DNA from: a bacterium
GTDB lineage: Bacteria; SM23-81; DAOVCL01
Length of the DNA stretch: 64,000 nucleotides
NCBI GenBank assembly: GCA_029932675.1
Contig: JAOZPP010000001.1
Coordinates: 1 to 64,000, forward strand
Direction: 5' to 3'
Below the pieces are notes generated by a model. It searched no databases and was not told the origin of the DNA. It saw nothing but the letters and a program-made list of their open reading frames with translations. Made by a program: the position numbers and the translations under genes. Shown in pieces: positions 37,153 to 45,843 of this stretch (its first letter is position 1; the number at the start of each line of letters is the position of its first letter).

Positions 37153-37726
37153 AATTCCTCTGGATAGCTTGCAGGTACTTGACGAAAAGGTCAAACTCCA
37201 CATTAACCCTATCTCCCACCTTCTTCTCACCCAAGTTTGTAGCCATCAAGGTATAGGGAATAAGAAAGATAGAGAACCGATCCCCTGCGATCTTCCCTAC
37301 GGTGAGGTTGACCCCATTTATGGCCACAGAGCCCTTCTCCACTAAGAAGGGAATGAACTTTCGGTCTACCTCTATGGTTAGGGAAGTATCTATCTTTCCC
37401 CTTATCCTTCCCACCGTATCAATATGTCCGCTGAAAATCCAACCTCCGAGGCGGGAGGCAAGGGAGAGGGATCTCTCTAAGTTTAATTTCTCCCCAACCT
37501 TCACCCTCCCCAACGTAGTCTCCTCAAGGGTATTCTTCACCACTTGCACTGAGAAGGAGGATCTACCTACTTCGGTCACTGTGAGGCAAACCCCATCTAC
37601 GGCTAAGCTCTCTCCCTCCTCTAATCCATCTAAAACCAAATCAGCCCCTATCCTCAACTGGCTCCCCCTGGCAATGGAAGAGATCCCCTCTAATCTTCCC
37701 AGTTCTTCAACTATTCCGGTGAACAT
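37136..37726 (-). CDS. ribE: Riboflavin synthase, alpha chain
   Basis: A protein of 196 aa with two tandem lumazine-binding barrels: the first begins '[15 protein letters not shown]' with '[10 protein letters not shown]', and the second begins near '[11 protein letters not shown]' with '[13 protein letters not shown]'. It dismutates two dimethyl-ribityllumazine molecules into riboflavin and the RibBA/RibH precursor. It overlaps ribD by 20 bp and ribBA by 17 bp in a tightly packed riboflavin operon. Confidence 0.93.
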   Translation of the reverse strand: MFTGIVEELGRLEGISSIARGSQLRIGADLVLDGLEEGESLAVDGVCLTVTEVGRSSFSVQVVKNTLEETTLGRVKVGEKLNLERSLSLASRLGGWIFSGHIDTVGRIRGKIDTSLTIEVDRKFIPFLVEKGSVAINGVNLTVGKIAGDRFSIFLIPYTLMATNLGEKKVGDRVNVEFDLFVKYLQAIQRNYGKDI

Positions 37727-38804
37727 AGGCAGTTATGAGAAGGTCTTCACCTATCTTTCGGACCTTCATATTATAAAGTCTGTAAAGCGAGGAAAGTTCC
37801 CTCACCCCCAGATCCCCAAATCCCCCCCTGCCCTCCCCCATAATCTTTGGGGAGAGGAAGATGAGCACTTTGTCCACTATACCCTCCCGCAGAGCGGAGG
37901 TAAAAACTTCCCTTCCCCCTTCTATCAACAGGGAAGTTATCCCTTTGGCGCCTAAGACCTTTGCAGCCTCCCTCAGATCTATCATACCATCACTGGTTGC
38001 GGGTACCTCCCATATCTTTGCCCCCCTCTTTTCCATCTTCTCCTTCCACGCAGGGGAAGCCTGCGAAGTAGTCATTATAATCAATTTACCATCAGAGGAG
38101 AGCACATTGGCCCCCGGAGGGGTCCTTCCTTTACTATCCAACACGATCCTCAAAGGGGACTTACCCTTGATATGCCTCACGGTCAATTGGGGATCATCCT
38201 GCAAAACGGTTCCAATGCCGACAACAACAGCATCTACCCCACTGCGCAGGCGATGTACGCTGCGCCGTGACTCAAAGGAGGTAATATATCTTGAGATCCC
38301 CTCTGTGGTGGCGATCTTACCGTCCAGGGTCTGGGCTACCTTCAGGATAACAAAAGGCAATTTAGTGCGCACATACTTAAGATATGCTTCATTTAACTGG
38401 GTCGCCTCTTCAGCCAAAAGTCCCACCTCTACAGCAATGCCCTGGGAAGAGAGCTCGGCGAATCCCTTGCCATCAACGAGGGGATTCGGGTCCCTAATTG
38501 AGGCTACCACCTTAGATATCTTCGCCCTGAGGATGGCCTCAGTACAGGGGGGGGTCCTTCCCCAATGACAACATGGCTCTAAATTGACATAAAGAACAGC
38601 ACCCTCGGCCCTTCCACCCGCTTCCTTCAAGGCGACCACTTCAGCGTGAGGCTCACCAACTGCTCGGTGATAACCCTTCCCCACCACCTCTCCATCATTC
38701 ACTATTACCGCGCCCACTAAAGGGTTGGGGCTGGTCTTGCCCCATCCTCTCCTGGCCAACCTGATGGCCAACCGCATATATCTCAAATCGAGGTGATTCT
38801 TCAC
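37707..38804 (-). CDS. ribD: Bifunctional pyrimidine deaminase/reductase RibD
   Basis: A protein of 365 aa from GTG. The deaminase half has the zinc site 'GEPHAEVVAL' and 'NLEPCCHWGRTPPC' with 'TSPNPLVGAVIV' upstream. The reductase half begins near 'PFVILKVAQTLDGKIA' and contains 'LLIEGGREVFTSAL'. It performs the second and third steps of riboflavin synthesis. It is the first gene of the long minus-strand run. No FMN riboswitch could be found in the 271 bp between it and the divergent outer-membrane gene, only an ATCGAT-containing inverted repeat (38822 and 38892 region). Confidence 0.93.
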   Translation of the reverse strand: MKNHLDLRYMRLAIRLARRGWGKTSPNPLVGAVIVNDGEVVGKGYHRAVGEPHAEVVALKEAGGRAEGAVLYVNLEPCCHWGRTPPCTEAILRAKISKVVASIRDPNPLVDGKGFAELSSQGIAVEVGLLAEEATQLNEAYLKYVRTKLPFVILKVAQTLDGKIATTEGISRYITSFESRRSVHRLRSGVDAVVVGIGTVLQDDPQLTVRHIKGKSPLRIVLDSKGRTPPGANVLSSDGKLIIMTTSQASPAWKEKMEKRGAKIWEVPATSDGMIDLREAAKVLGAKGITSLLIEGGREVFTSALREGIVDKVLIFLSPKIMGEGRGGFGDLGVRELSSLYRLYNMKVRKIGEDLLITAYVHRNS

Positions 38805-39027
38805 AGAATCTCACGGAAGGAGCTCCATCGATGATTAACAACATTTGAGAACTTAAGGCAAATCAGAGATCCTAAGGTGCGTGCCGTTTTTCATCGATGG
38901 TTGCTCATTGATCATTGACCATCTCCATTTCGGTATCTACTCATCCCCTGGAGGCCATTCATTTACAAAGGCCAATTTACCTCAAAATATAAGCCACTCT
39001 TCCCTAAAGTCAAGCCTTTTTCTCCCC

Positions 39028-39056
39028 TTGACATCCATATCAGGCCCCTATATCTT
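39028..39056 (+). promoter_or_regulatory. Sigma70-type promoter for the outer-membrane protein gene
   Basis: TTGACA at 39028-39033 and TATCTT at 39051-39056 are spaced by 17 bp. About 10 bp further comes AAGGAGGA and then the ATG at 39076, so start site, ribosome site and gene fit closely. Confidence 0.6.
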
Positions 39057-39075
39057 CTCTAAAAAAGGAGGAGTG

Positions 39076-39702
39076 ATGAAAAAATGGACAATTGGGCTGT
39101 TTTCCCTCACTTTAATTCTGATTAGCTCAGCCCAGGGGGGAATTGTTTTGGGGATAAGGCCTTCTGCCAAGTATGGAACCAACTACATCGGGCTGGAACT
39201 TTCCCCCCGATTTTCCCTCTATGGGGGAGCGGACCTTTTACAAATCGATTTTAGGGAGGAATACTTGGGCGGGCAGGCCACAGCCTCTCTCTTCGTCCCC
39301 AATTTAGGCTTTAAGTTACTTCTGGGGGAGAAGGAATTGAAGGAGATTACTCCCTATTTTTCCTTGATGTTGCTCAAATCCTTTGCCACTTTGGAGATCG
39401 ATGATAACTCATCCTTAGGGGATTATCTAAGCGAAGCCGATGAAAAAGTGATGGAAGAGTTATTAGGGTTTTGGGGGGTAAGCCCGGCAGTGGGAGCTGA
39501 ATACCCCTTCTCCCCTAAGTTCAGTTTAGGTGGAGAGATCGGGTACAGGATCTTCTTCGCCCAGGGAAAACTGGAAAGGGCAAGATGGGGAGGCTACTAT
39601 CTCTTTTCTGATCCTGAAATCAATCCTCCCAGCAACGAGGCTGTGATTAAAATGGATATGACCCGTACCTACGCAACTGCCTGCCTCAACTTCAGGTTCT
39701 AA
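39076..39702 (+). CDS. Small outer-membrane beta-barrel protein, function unknown
   Basis: A protein of 208 aa; the start at 39076 is set by an AAGGAGGA site 5 bp upstream and a signal peptide (MKKWTIGLFSLTLILISSAQGG). The mature part consists of alternating hydrophobic/polar strands ('SPRFSLYGGADLLQIDF', 'PKFSLGGEIGYRIFFAQG') and ends in 'CLNFRF', a terminal aromatic as needed for Bam-mediated insertion. Size suits an eight- to ten-strand barrel. It resembles no specific porin or adhesin I can name. It is a single-gene unit with its own promoter and a strong terminator hairpin. Confidence 0.7.
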   Translation: MKKWTIGLFSLTLILISSAQGGIVLGIRPSAKYGTNYIGLELSPRFSLYGGADLLQIDFREEYLGGQATASLFVPNLGFKLLLGEKELKEITPYFSLMLLKSFATLEIDDNSSLGDYLSEADEKVMEELLGFWGVSPAVGAEYPFSPKFSLGGEIGYRIFFAQGKLERARWGGYYLFSDPEINPPSNEAVIKMDMTRTYATACLNFRF

Positions 39703-39706
39703 ACCA

Positions 39707-39739
39707 AAGAGGCGGAATTTCTTAGAAATTCCGCCTCTT
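39707..39739. terminator. Strong hairpin terminator
   Basis: A 15-bp perfect stem (AAGAGGCGGAATTTC with its complement) and a TTA loop begin 4 bp after the outer-membrane gene stop. The symmetric A/T flanks suit bidirectional use. The following 39740-40017 stretch is AT-rich and shows no gene or recognisable structure. Confidence 0.8.
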
Positions 39740-40017
39740 GACATAAAACTGCCATCAATCTATACAAAAACTACAAATAGTGGGTAATTCTCATAGATTA
39801 GAGATACTCTACAGAATATCGATGTTTTTCACAATTGGAGCAGGTGTAAATATCTCTATAAATAATCTCGTGGTCTTCTGGATGTTTTGCGATTTATCAT
39901 TACTCAATCTTCAGTGTCTACAAGCGCACGATCATTGGGAGCAATTATCTATAAAAGAGGAACGCGCAAAGAATCAAAAGTCTCCTCCTACTCCATTCTA
40001 TTATAACCTTCTTCCAC

Positions 40018-43000
40018 TCATCTAATCAACACCATTTTCCTACTCTTTATCATCTTACCCCTATCACCTATCACCTGTAACCTACAAATGTATACCCCAC
40101 TGGCTACTGGTTTGCCCCAGCTATCCCTTCCATCCCAAAGGACCCGATAGTAACCAGGTTTTTGCTCTTCATCCACCAGCGTCCTCACCAGTCCCCCCAA
40201 TACATTATAGACCTTCAAACTAACGTGGATCGTGCTCGTAGCCCCTGCTCGTGAACCCCCAATGGCTGAGGGTTGGTAACGGTCTCCGGGTAACGAGTAA
40301 CGAATCACGGTTGTTGGATTAAAAGGATTGGGATAGTTCTGGGCAAGGCCAAATTCCTTAGGAAGATTGGCAGTTAACCCTTGGTTGTCCACCCCCTCCG
40401 GAGGCAAGATGATAAACGAAGAGTCACTTTCATCCATCCCCACATTCCCTGACCTGTCATAGGCCAAAATTCTGACGATACAGCTATCAGAAGTCAGACT
40501 ATCAGTAATCTCCCAGACAAATAAGGAATCAGCTACTACACCTCGAGCTATTGTATCCCCATAGGTCCTCCCTCCATCATAGGAGAGGAAAACACTCAGA
40601 CTCTCAATCCCTATATTGTCTTCAGCCTTAAACTTAATGGTATCCCTCTCCCCTACCCTCCACCTCTCCCCCCCATTGGGCACCAAAACCTGAACCTGGG
40701 GAGGGGTTCTATCCACTATGCTGAAAAAACCTTTGGTTTGGCCCTGTCCGCTGTTGTGCAGGAAATCATAAGCTACCACCCTCAACTGGCAGCTATCCGA
40801 AACAATATTGGGAACTTGCCATAGGTATGTGCTGTCACTGCCTTCAACGACTGCTATGGAGTCCCATTCCGTTTCTTCTTGGAATTTATAGAAAATGTGA
40901 AGTGTCAGGATGTCATTCTCATCTGTGGCGCTCCAGAGAATTTGGGTTTGAGCTCCACAGCTTAAAGTCTCGCCAGGCGATGGGGAATAGATGGTAACCA
41001 CAGGGCCTTTTGTGTCCACCAAGGTTGAGCCTTCGGGAGCATCGGTGAAGGCTTCCACATTCCCGGCGCTATCCTGGGCAATGGTCTGAAACCAATAGTA
41101 CCCATCTCCGCTATCGGCAGAAAAGTAAAAGGTGCTCCCTGATGCAGCCTCCCCGGAAAGTATCCAGTCTACCTCTTTCCACTTGTACTTGTAGAATAGC
41201 TGTATTTGGTAAATACCACTTGATGGTTGAGAATCCGTGGCTGCAAAGTGAATTTCAAAAAAGGAAGCATTAGAGGAGTCCGGAACCTCTGTCACCCAGG
41301 ATGTTGGGTTCACTCGATCCAGGAAGATGCTGTCATTTGCTACAGGGCTTAGATTGTCGGCAACATCCTTAACCTGGGCATATACCCTGCGCCAGCCATC
41401 ACCCAAGGAGGGGGAGAGAACAAACATCAAGGTGTCTTGGAGGGGGATCCACCCAGTAGAATTCATATTAAAGGAGGGATCCTCTGCCAGCCTTACTGAA
41501 TTGGGGTAACCACCATAACCAAGGGCAACAACTACGGTATCGCCGTTCGTGTATCGACTGGAGGAAGGGGGGCGGTTGGACAAGCTAATAGAACAAGATA
41601 GTCGATCAGTTTTCACCACCACCGAATCCTCAGCCAGGAAACTCCTCTCCTCCCAATTTCCCGCTGAATCCTCGGCAATCATCTCAAAGAGATAAAGCGT
41701 ATCGCCGGTAGCATTGAAAATAATAGGATTACCAGGGGAGGCACTACCATAAAGATGCCACTCCCCCCCCTTCTTCCTATAATAAAGCTTCACTTGGGCT
41801 ACACCGCTTGAAGGAGCTGGGTCGGAGTAGGTATAAGGAATTTGGAAATTGACCTGGTTGATATAATCTGGCAAACCGGAAACCTCAGCCTGTGGTGGTG
41901 CCTTATCTAAAAAAATGCTCTTGCTCAAAATAGAGCTTCTATTACCTGCTGGATCTCTCACTTGAGCAAAAACACTCCGCCATCCCTCGGCACCTGGAGT
42001 TAGAATATACAAGTAGCTTTCGGCTATATCGATCCACCCAGTCGAATTCACGGAAAAACTGGGGTCCTCAGCCAATCTCATCTGGCTCGGTGAACCGGTA
42101 TAGAAAAGGGAAAGGGCAAGGGAGTCGCTATTGGTAAACCGGGGTGAACCCGAACTTATGTCCCCCATTATCAGACTCTCCAGCACAGGAGCCGTAGTAT
42201 CTACAACCACGGAATCCTCGGCCTCAAAGATCTGGTTCTCGATGTTGCCCGCCGAATCTTCCGCCACCACCACAAAGAAGTAGGTCCCCTCCCTCCCTGA
42301 ATGGAAAGAAAAGCTCCCATCAGGGCTCTCAGTTCCATAACTTACCCAACCCTCACCATTCTTCTTATAGAAAAGCTCCACTTGGGTCACACCACTTGAA
42401 GGATATGGATCGGAATAGGTATAGGGTATCTGAAAAGAGAGGGTATTAATATAATCAGGCAACCCTGAGACCTTGGCCTGCGGTGGAGCCGTATCCAAGA
42501 AGATACTCTCGCAAACCACCTGACTCGTGTACCCTAGAGAATCTCGCAACTGGGTATAAATCTCCCTTAACCCATCCCCAGAAGTGAGCATATAGGATAA
42601 TTCAGGAGTGAGCTCTTGCCAATCTGTGGAATTAATGGAGAAGAGGGCATCCTGTGCCAATCTCATCTCAGTTATGCCCCCTTTATACTCCTCTATCTTG
42701 ACCCTCACTGATTCTTCGTTGGAGTATTTGGGAGAACCGGAATCCAGGTCCTCTAAGGTAACTCTTGTTAAGGTTAGCACTGTATAGGAAGGTGACTCTG
42801 GAGAGAGGGGTCCAACATTACCAATAGAATCTACTGCCGCTACCCGCACCTTATAGGTGTGGCCTCGTAAACCCTCTATGGAAGAACAAGTATCCGTCGC
42901 TGTTGCCACCTCTACATACTCCGAACTATCAACTGATTCGTAAATGTTATAGTGATCCACTGGTGATCCTTGAGTAGGAGGTGACCAACAGAAGCCAATA

Positions 43001-43089
43001 GAGAGGGAATCGGCGAGAAGGGATTTCACCCCCAAAGAAAGGCTAAGGAGGAAGATAACAAAAGGAACCGTGGCTTTTTTTAACTTCAT
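40018..43089 (-). CDS. Large secreted multi-domain protein with FlgD-like C-terminal sorting domain
   Basis: A protein of 1023 aa with a signal peptide ending near 'LGVKSLLA' and a GGAGG site upstream. Residues ~30-110 are fibronectin-III-like ('CWSPPTQGSPVDHYNIYE'). Three long repeats of about 196 aa follow, starting near residues 202, 398 and 593; the first two share 'PPQAxVSGLPDYIN' and 'PSSGVxQVxLxYxKxG'. Ig-like segments fill ~690-900. From ~915 it ends in 'NYPNPFNPTTVIRYSL', 'SLKVYNVLGGLVRTLVD', 'VLWDGRDSWGKPVASGVY' and 'KMVLIR', the FlgD/type IX sorting-like domain. A surface or extracellular protein is expected. Its C-terminal domain carries an in-frame repeat insertion at 40224-40310. 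Confidence 0.8.
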   Translation of the reverse strand: MKLKKATVPFVIFLLSLSLGVKSLLADSLSIGFCWSPPTQGSPVDHYNIYESVDSSEYVEVATATDTCSSIEGLRGHTYKVRVAAVDSIGNVGPLSPESPSYTVLTLTRVTLEDLDSGSPKYSNEESVRVKIEEYKGGITEMRLAQDALFSINSTDWQELTPELSYMLTSGDGLREIYTQLRDSLGYTSQVVCESIFLDTAPPQAKVSGLPDYINTLSFQIPYTYSDPYPSSGVTQVELFYKKNGEGWVSYGTESPDGSFSFHSGREGTYFFVVVAEDSAGNIENQIFEAEDSVVVDTTAPVLESLIMGDISSGSPRFTNSDSLALSLFYTGSPSQMRLAEDPSFSVNSTGWIDIAESYLYILTPGAEGWRSVFAQVRDPAGNRSSILSKSIFLDKAPPQAEVSGLPDYINQVNFQIPYTYSDPAPSSGVAQVKLYYRKKGGEWHLYGSASPGNPIIFNATGDTLYLFEMIAEDSAGNWEERSFLAEDSVVVKTDRLSCSISLSNRPPSSSRYTNGDTVVVALGYGGYPNSVRLAEDPSFNMNSTGWIPLQDTLMFVLSPSLGDGWRRVYAQVKDVADNLSPVANDSIFLDRVNPTSWVTEVPDSSNASFFEIHFAATDSQPSSGIYQIQLFYKYKWKEVDWILSGEAASGSTFYFSADSGDGYYWFQTIAQDSAGNVEAFTDAPEGSTLVDTKGPVVTIYSPSPGETLSCGAQTQILWSATDENDILTLHIFYKFQEETEWDSIAVVEGSDSTYLWQVPNIVSDSCQLRVVAYDFLHNSGQGQTKGFFSIVDRTPPQVQVLVPNGGERWRVGERDTIKFKAEDNIGIESLSVFLSYDGGRTYGDTIARGVVADSLFVWEITDSLTSDSCIVRILAYDRSGNVGMDESDSSFIILPPEGVDNQGLTANLPKEFGLAQNYPNPFNPTTVIRYSLPGDRYQPSAIGGSRAGATSTIHVSLKVYNVLGGLVRTLVDEEQKPGYYRVLWDGRDSWGKPVASGVYICRLQVIGDRGKMIKSRKMVLIR
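40058..40083. repeat. 'CCTATCACCT' dispersed repeat inside a CDS
   Basis: CCCTATCACCTATCACCTG and following bases match the units around the four-helix-bundle gene (46691-47225). Here they encode 'VIGDRGK' just before the C-terminal 'RKMVLIR' of the 1023-aa protein. Confidence 0.5.
40224..40310. repeat. In-frame mini-element bounded by inverted 'CGTGGATCG...CTCG' copies
   Basis: The left end CGTGGATCGTGCTCGTAG and the right end, reverse-complemented CCGTGATTCGTTACTCG, are imperfect inverted copies. The same unit is dispersed at 57425 and 59391. The 87 bp equals 29 codons and falls between the 'IRYSL' and 'SLKVYN' strands of the FlgD-like domain, where homologues have only a few loop residues. 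Confidence 0.55.
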
Positions 43090-43109
43090 CTCCTTTACCT
43101 CCTATTTGA

Positions 43110-43171
43110 ACGCAGATAAATGCAGGTTGTCCCAATTTAAGACGACTGCGGTTATCAGCGAAAAGCTGCGT
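43110..43171. repeat. Imperfect inverted 'ACGCAGATAAATGCAG / CTGCGGTTATCAGCG' repeat
   Basis: Two opposing copies of an 'ACGCAGAT' type unit form an imperfect palindrome upstream of the 1023-aa protein gene. A related 'ACACAGATGACCGCAGATTT' unit forms the 3' end of the exosortase gene near 45844. The rest of the 43090-43348 gap holds only a weak 'TTAACAGAATTAACGAGATAAAC' type unit. Confidence 0.4.
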
Positions 43172-43348
43172 CCCAATTAATTCTACAAACTCCTTTTTAA
43201 CAGAATTAACGAGATAAACTGAGTAGGCATCTTCGAGGAAGCAGAACCCCGATTCTGCCACCTCATTTTGTTTCAATCAAATTTATACAAATTTTCGTGA
43301 TATTTCAAATGAACACAATAAAAGTTCTACAGAAAGGAACTGCTTCTC

Positions 43349-44803
43349 TTAATTTCCAATTCTAAATACGCTTGCCACCTCATCCCTATACAAAAAGGTG
43401 GTGGTCTCCTTGAGAAACTGCTCCAACCGTTTTTCATGGCCAAAAACTAAAACATAATCATATTGGGGCAAAAATTCCTTCCAGTCAATAGCTCCTTTGA
43501 ACTTATAGTAAAATTCGTCTGGAGCATAGTATGCTTTTCTATATCTCAATGGCTGTTGACCCCTGTAAGCAAACAGATAAGGGGTAATACCCGCTTTTTC
43601 AATTACATAGTAAGCCCAAAAATGCTGGTAAGGATTGATACGGCCCTTTTCCGCGATGCAATTGATGGGTAAAATGACCTTGTAGGGCGGATTTTTCATC
43701 ATCGCCTCATAAGAAGGCTCTAACTCCTTATCAATAGATCTATAATTGACAAATGTCGTGCCGACCTGTAAGAATTGTATAGTTACAACAGCAGGAAGAA
43801 AATATTTGATCATTTTCTCTTCTGGAGGTTTCACTAAAACAAGACCAATAAACATAAGAAATGGCAACATACGAACATCTACGTCCCCTCCTCCATGGAA
43901 CCCATAGGGGAGAATCAGATACACTATAAATAGGGATATGAATACCCATAGCCATTTGCTTTTCCTTAAGGGAGAACGATGGAACCAGTCTGAGCTAAAG
44001 CCCATTATCAACACCACGGTGCACATCAGCAAGAAAATATCCTTTAACGGAGAAAAGTTTATATACATTCCTCCTAATGCTAAAAGCTTTTTGTAAAGTG
44101 TGCGGAAATAAATCCGCTGACTCCCCCCACCAGAACTCATATAGAAAATAAATAAAGCCAAGGAGGGAAGAGCTGTCAGAAAAATTTTTATAACCCTTCG
44201 ACGATCTTCAAAGATCTTGAATACCACAAACAGGGGGAGAGTAAGCATCATCAAGGTGTAAGAAAACAGATGCGAAAAGTAAAGGACAACCCAGCTCATC
44301 AAAAGGATAATCCACTTTCTAATCGATGGTTTTCCATAATATCTCAATCCGAGGGATAAACATAAGAAGAATATGGAAATACTTGCATAGTAATTCAAAT
44401 ACCCCATATTAAAAAACCAATTATAAGCCCATAATACCGCAATCATAGCATAAGATAGATTTCTGGGTTCCACGGTGGCAACAAAGCAGGCAACAGCCAA
44501 TGGTAGCAAAAGCAAATAAAAACTAAGCAGTAATTTACCAGCAAGTAAAGGGGAAACAAAACGGACAAGGGGGACTAAGATGAAATCAGAAATTAAATTG
44601 GGCAGAGGGTAATAGCTTATAGAGAAATTCCGCTGGTATATGCTCTCGGAACTGTAGTCGGCAATTATCTTCGCTCGGGCTAAATGGTTAGGGTAATCCT
44701 GCAACGGCGGAAACTTCACAGACCACAGAGGAATCAAGTTAGACAGGAGAAGCAGGATAAATACAATAAGAATGTATCTTCTATGTTCAAAAGGTTCTTC
44801 CAT
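43349..44803 (-). CDS. Polytopic membrane protein, GT-C-like, function unknown
   Basis: A protein of 484 aa with about twelve membrane helices and a soluble C-terminal ~110 residues. The first extracytoplasmic loop contains 'FPPLQDYPNHLARA', an acidic-residue loop in the position used for catalysis by GT-C glycosyltransferases. Helices rich in Phe/Tyr and the overall length also fit that class, but I recognise no specific family. It could be a mannosyl- or arabinosyl-type transferase using polyprenyl-phosphate sugars, or another lipid-linked-sugar protein. It stands alone, 259 bp and 191 bp from its neighbours. Confidence 0.6.
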   Translation of the reverse strand: MEEPFEHRRYILIVFILLLLSNLIPLWSVKFPPLQDYPNHLARAKIIADYSSESIYQRNFSISYYPLPNLISDFILVPLVRFVSPLLAGKLLLSFYLLLLPLAVACFVATVEPRNLSYAMIAVLWAYNWFFNMGYLNYYASISIFFLCLSLGLRYYGKPSIRKWIILLMSWVVLYFSHLFSYTLMMLTLPLFVVFKIFEDRRRVIKIFLTALPSLALFIFYMSSGGGSQRIYFRTLYKKLLALGGMYINFSPLKDIFLLMCTVVLIMGFSSDWFHRSPLRKSKWLWVFISLFIVYLILPYGFHGGGDVDVRMLPFLMFIGLVLVKPPEEKMIKYFLPAVVTIQFLQVGTTFVNYRSIDKELEPSYEAMMKNPPYKVILPINCIAEKGRINPYQHFWAYYVIEKAGITPYLFAYRGQQPLRYRKAYYAPDEFYYKFKGAIDWKEFLPQYDYVLVFGHEKRLEQFLKETTTFLYRDEVASVFRIGN

Positions 44804-44994
44804 TCGTATCTTTATTCACTGGAGAGACAGATATTTATTATCTCTCCGCATCCTTCAGATTCTAATAGCTGGAGCTCGCGGCTATAAGGAGTAAAATCTC
44901 TCCGCCCTGTACTATATCATATTCTCGAAGAACTTCCAAGTCCTTTCTTTAAGAAATTGAATTGAGGACCTCGTGGCAGAATATCAACAATCGT

Positions 44995-45636
44995 TCAATG
45001 CGGTAAGGATTCACATATATAGGGGAAAATCTGTTGAATGAACTCCTTTTCTAACTTCAAGGTTGCCTGCGGGTTACCCCCCATAACTGGTGCAGAGATC
45101 CGAATTAGAGCCCTATCACTTCGCTTGCCTAAAATTCTCTTCATAATTAATTTGATCCTTTGCCTCAGTTCGTCACTGGTCACCTTGTCTCCGGATTGAA
45201 ACCAATACAGGACGAGCCGAGTCTGGTCACCTTTGCGAAGGAGGAGTTTATCAACCTTGATTTTTTTTTCGCTTATATTTATCGGTTCCCTTCCTTTCTC
45301 AAGCACCGTCCATCCCAAAGCAGGATAACAGGTGCCCGGGGTATGCTCCAAAAATGATCCGCTTTGTTGCGAATAGTAACCTAAATAGAAGTAAATACTT
45401 TCGTCCCCCCCGTTAGTATACCTCCTGAAGAAAGTAGTATCTGCCCTCACCGCCGCATAGACATAATCGTCGAACTCAAGCTCTATGCCTTCCCAATCCC
45501 CAAGTCTCTCTGGTAAATTCCCAAAAGAGGAAACCACCTTGGAAGACTCAGCAAAGTAAGTCAGATAGTTAGTATAAAACCCAGTCAGGGCAACAATGGC
45601 AAGTGCTACCCAGTAACTTTTCTGCACTCTATTCAT
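44995..45636 (-). CDS. epsI: EpsI-family exosortase-associated protein
   Basis: A protein of 213 aa with one N-terminal membrane helix (residues ~8-28), then 'LPERLGDWEG', 'YFYLGYYSQQ', 'EHTPGTCYPALGW' and 'LVLYWFQSG'. These match the EpsI (DUF3485) family found beside or fused to exosortases in extracellular-polysaccharide loci. The exact biochemical role of EpsI is unknown; a periplasmic partner of the exosortase is the usual view. The exosortase itself is encoded next upstream in the transcription direction, 207 bp away across a repeat-rich gap. Confidence 0.85.
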   Translation of the reverse strand: MNRVQKSYWVALAIVALTGFYTNYLTYFAESSKVVSSFGNLPERLGDWEGIELEFDDYVYAAVRADTTFFRRYTNGGDESIYFYLGYYSQQSGSFLEHTPGTCYPALGWTVLEKGREPINISEKKIKVDKLLLRKGDQTRLVLYWFQSGDKVTSDELRQRIKLIMKRILGKRSDRALIRISAPVMGGNPQATLKLEKEFIQQIFPYICESLPH

Positions 45637-45767
45637 CCTTTTGCCACAGAAAGTGAAATATTTCAGAGAAAGTTGGACTTTTTAGGGCTTTTAAAATGTT
45701 GTGGTTCCCTAACGCATAACGCAGGATTTTTATTCGGTGACCTTCGGTGCTGAATGAATGTTATTTA

Positions 45768-45793
45768 CCCTGTTCATCCTGTCAATCCTGTCT
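45768..45793. repeat. Dispersed 'CCTGTTCATCCTGTCAATCCTGTCT' repeat copy
   Basis: A near-consensus copy, preceded by 'CCCTAACGCATAAC' and 'TTCGGTGCTGAATGAATGTTATTTA' blocks. The same order of blocks recurs at 57507-57577, so the conserved unit is about 90 bp, not just the short tandem part. It lies in the 45637-45843 gap between epsI and the exosortase gene. Confidence 0.6.
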
Positions 45794-45843
45794 AAAAATG
45801 GAAGTTCTCACGATTTAAGGTTCAAAATCTACAAAATCTGCGG

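Noticed and set aside
37861-38568. 235-codon plus-strand frame opposite ribD
   Set aside because: A shadow of the conserved RibD coding sequence, with Ser/Pro-rich composition typical of antisense frames.
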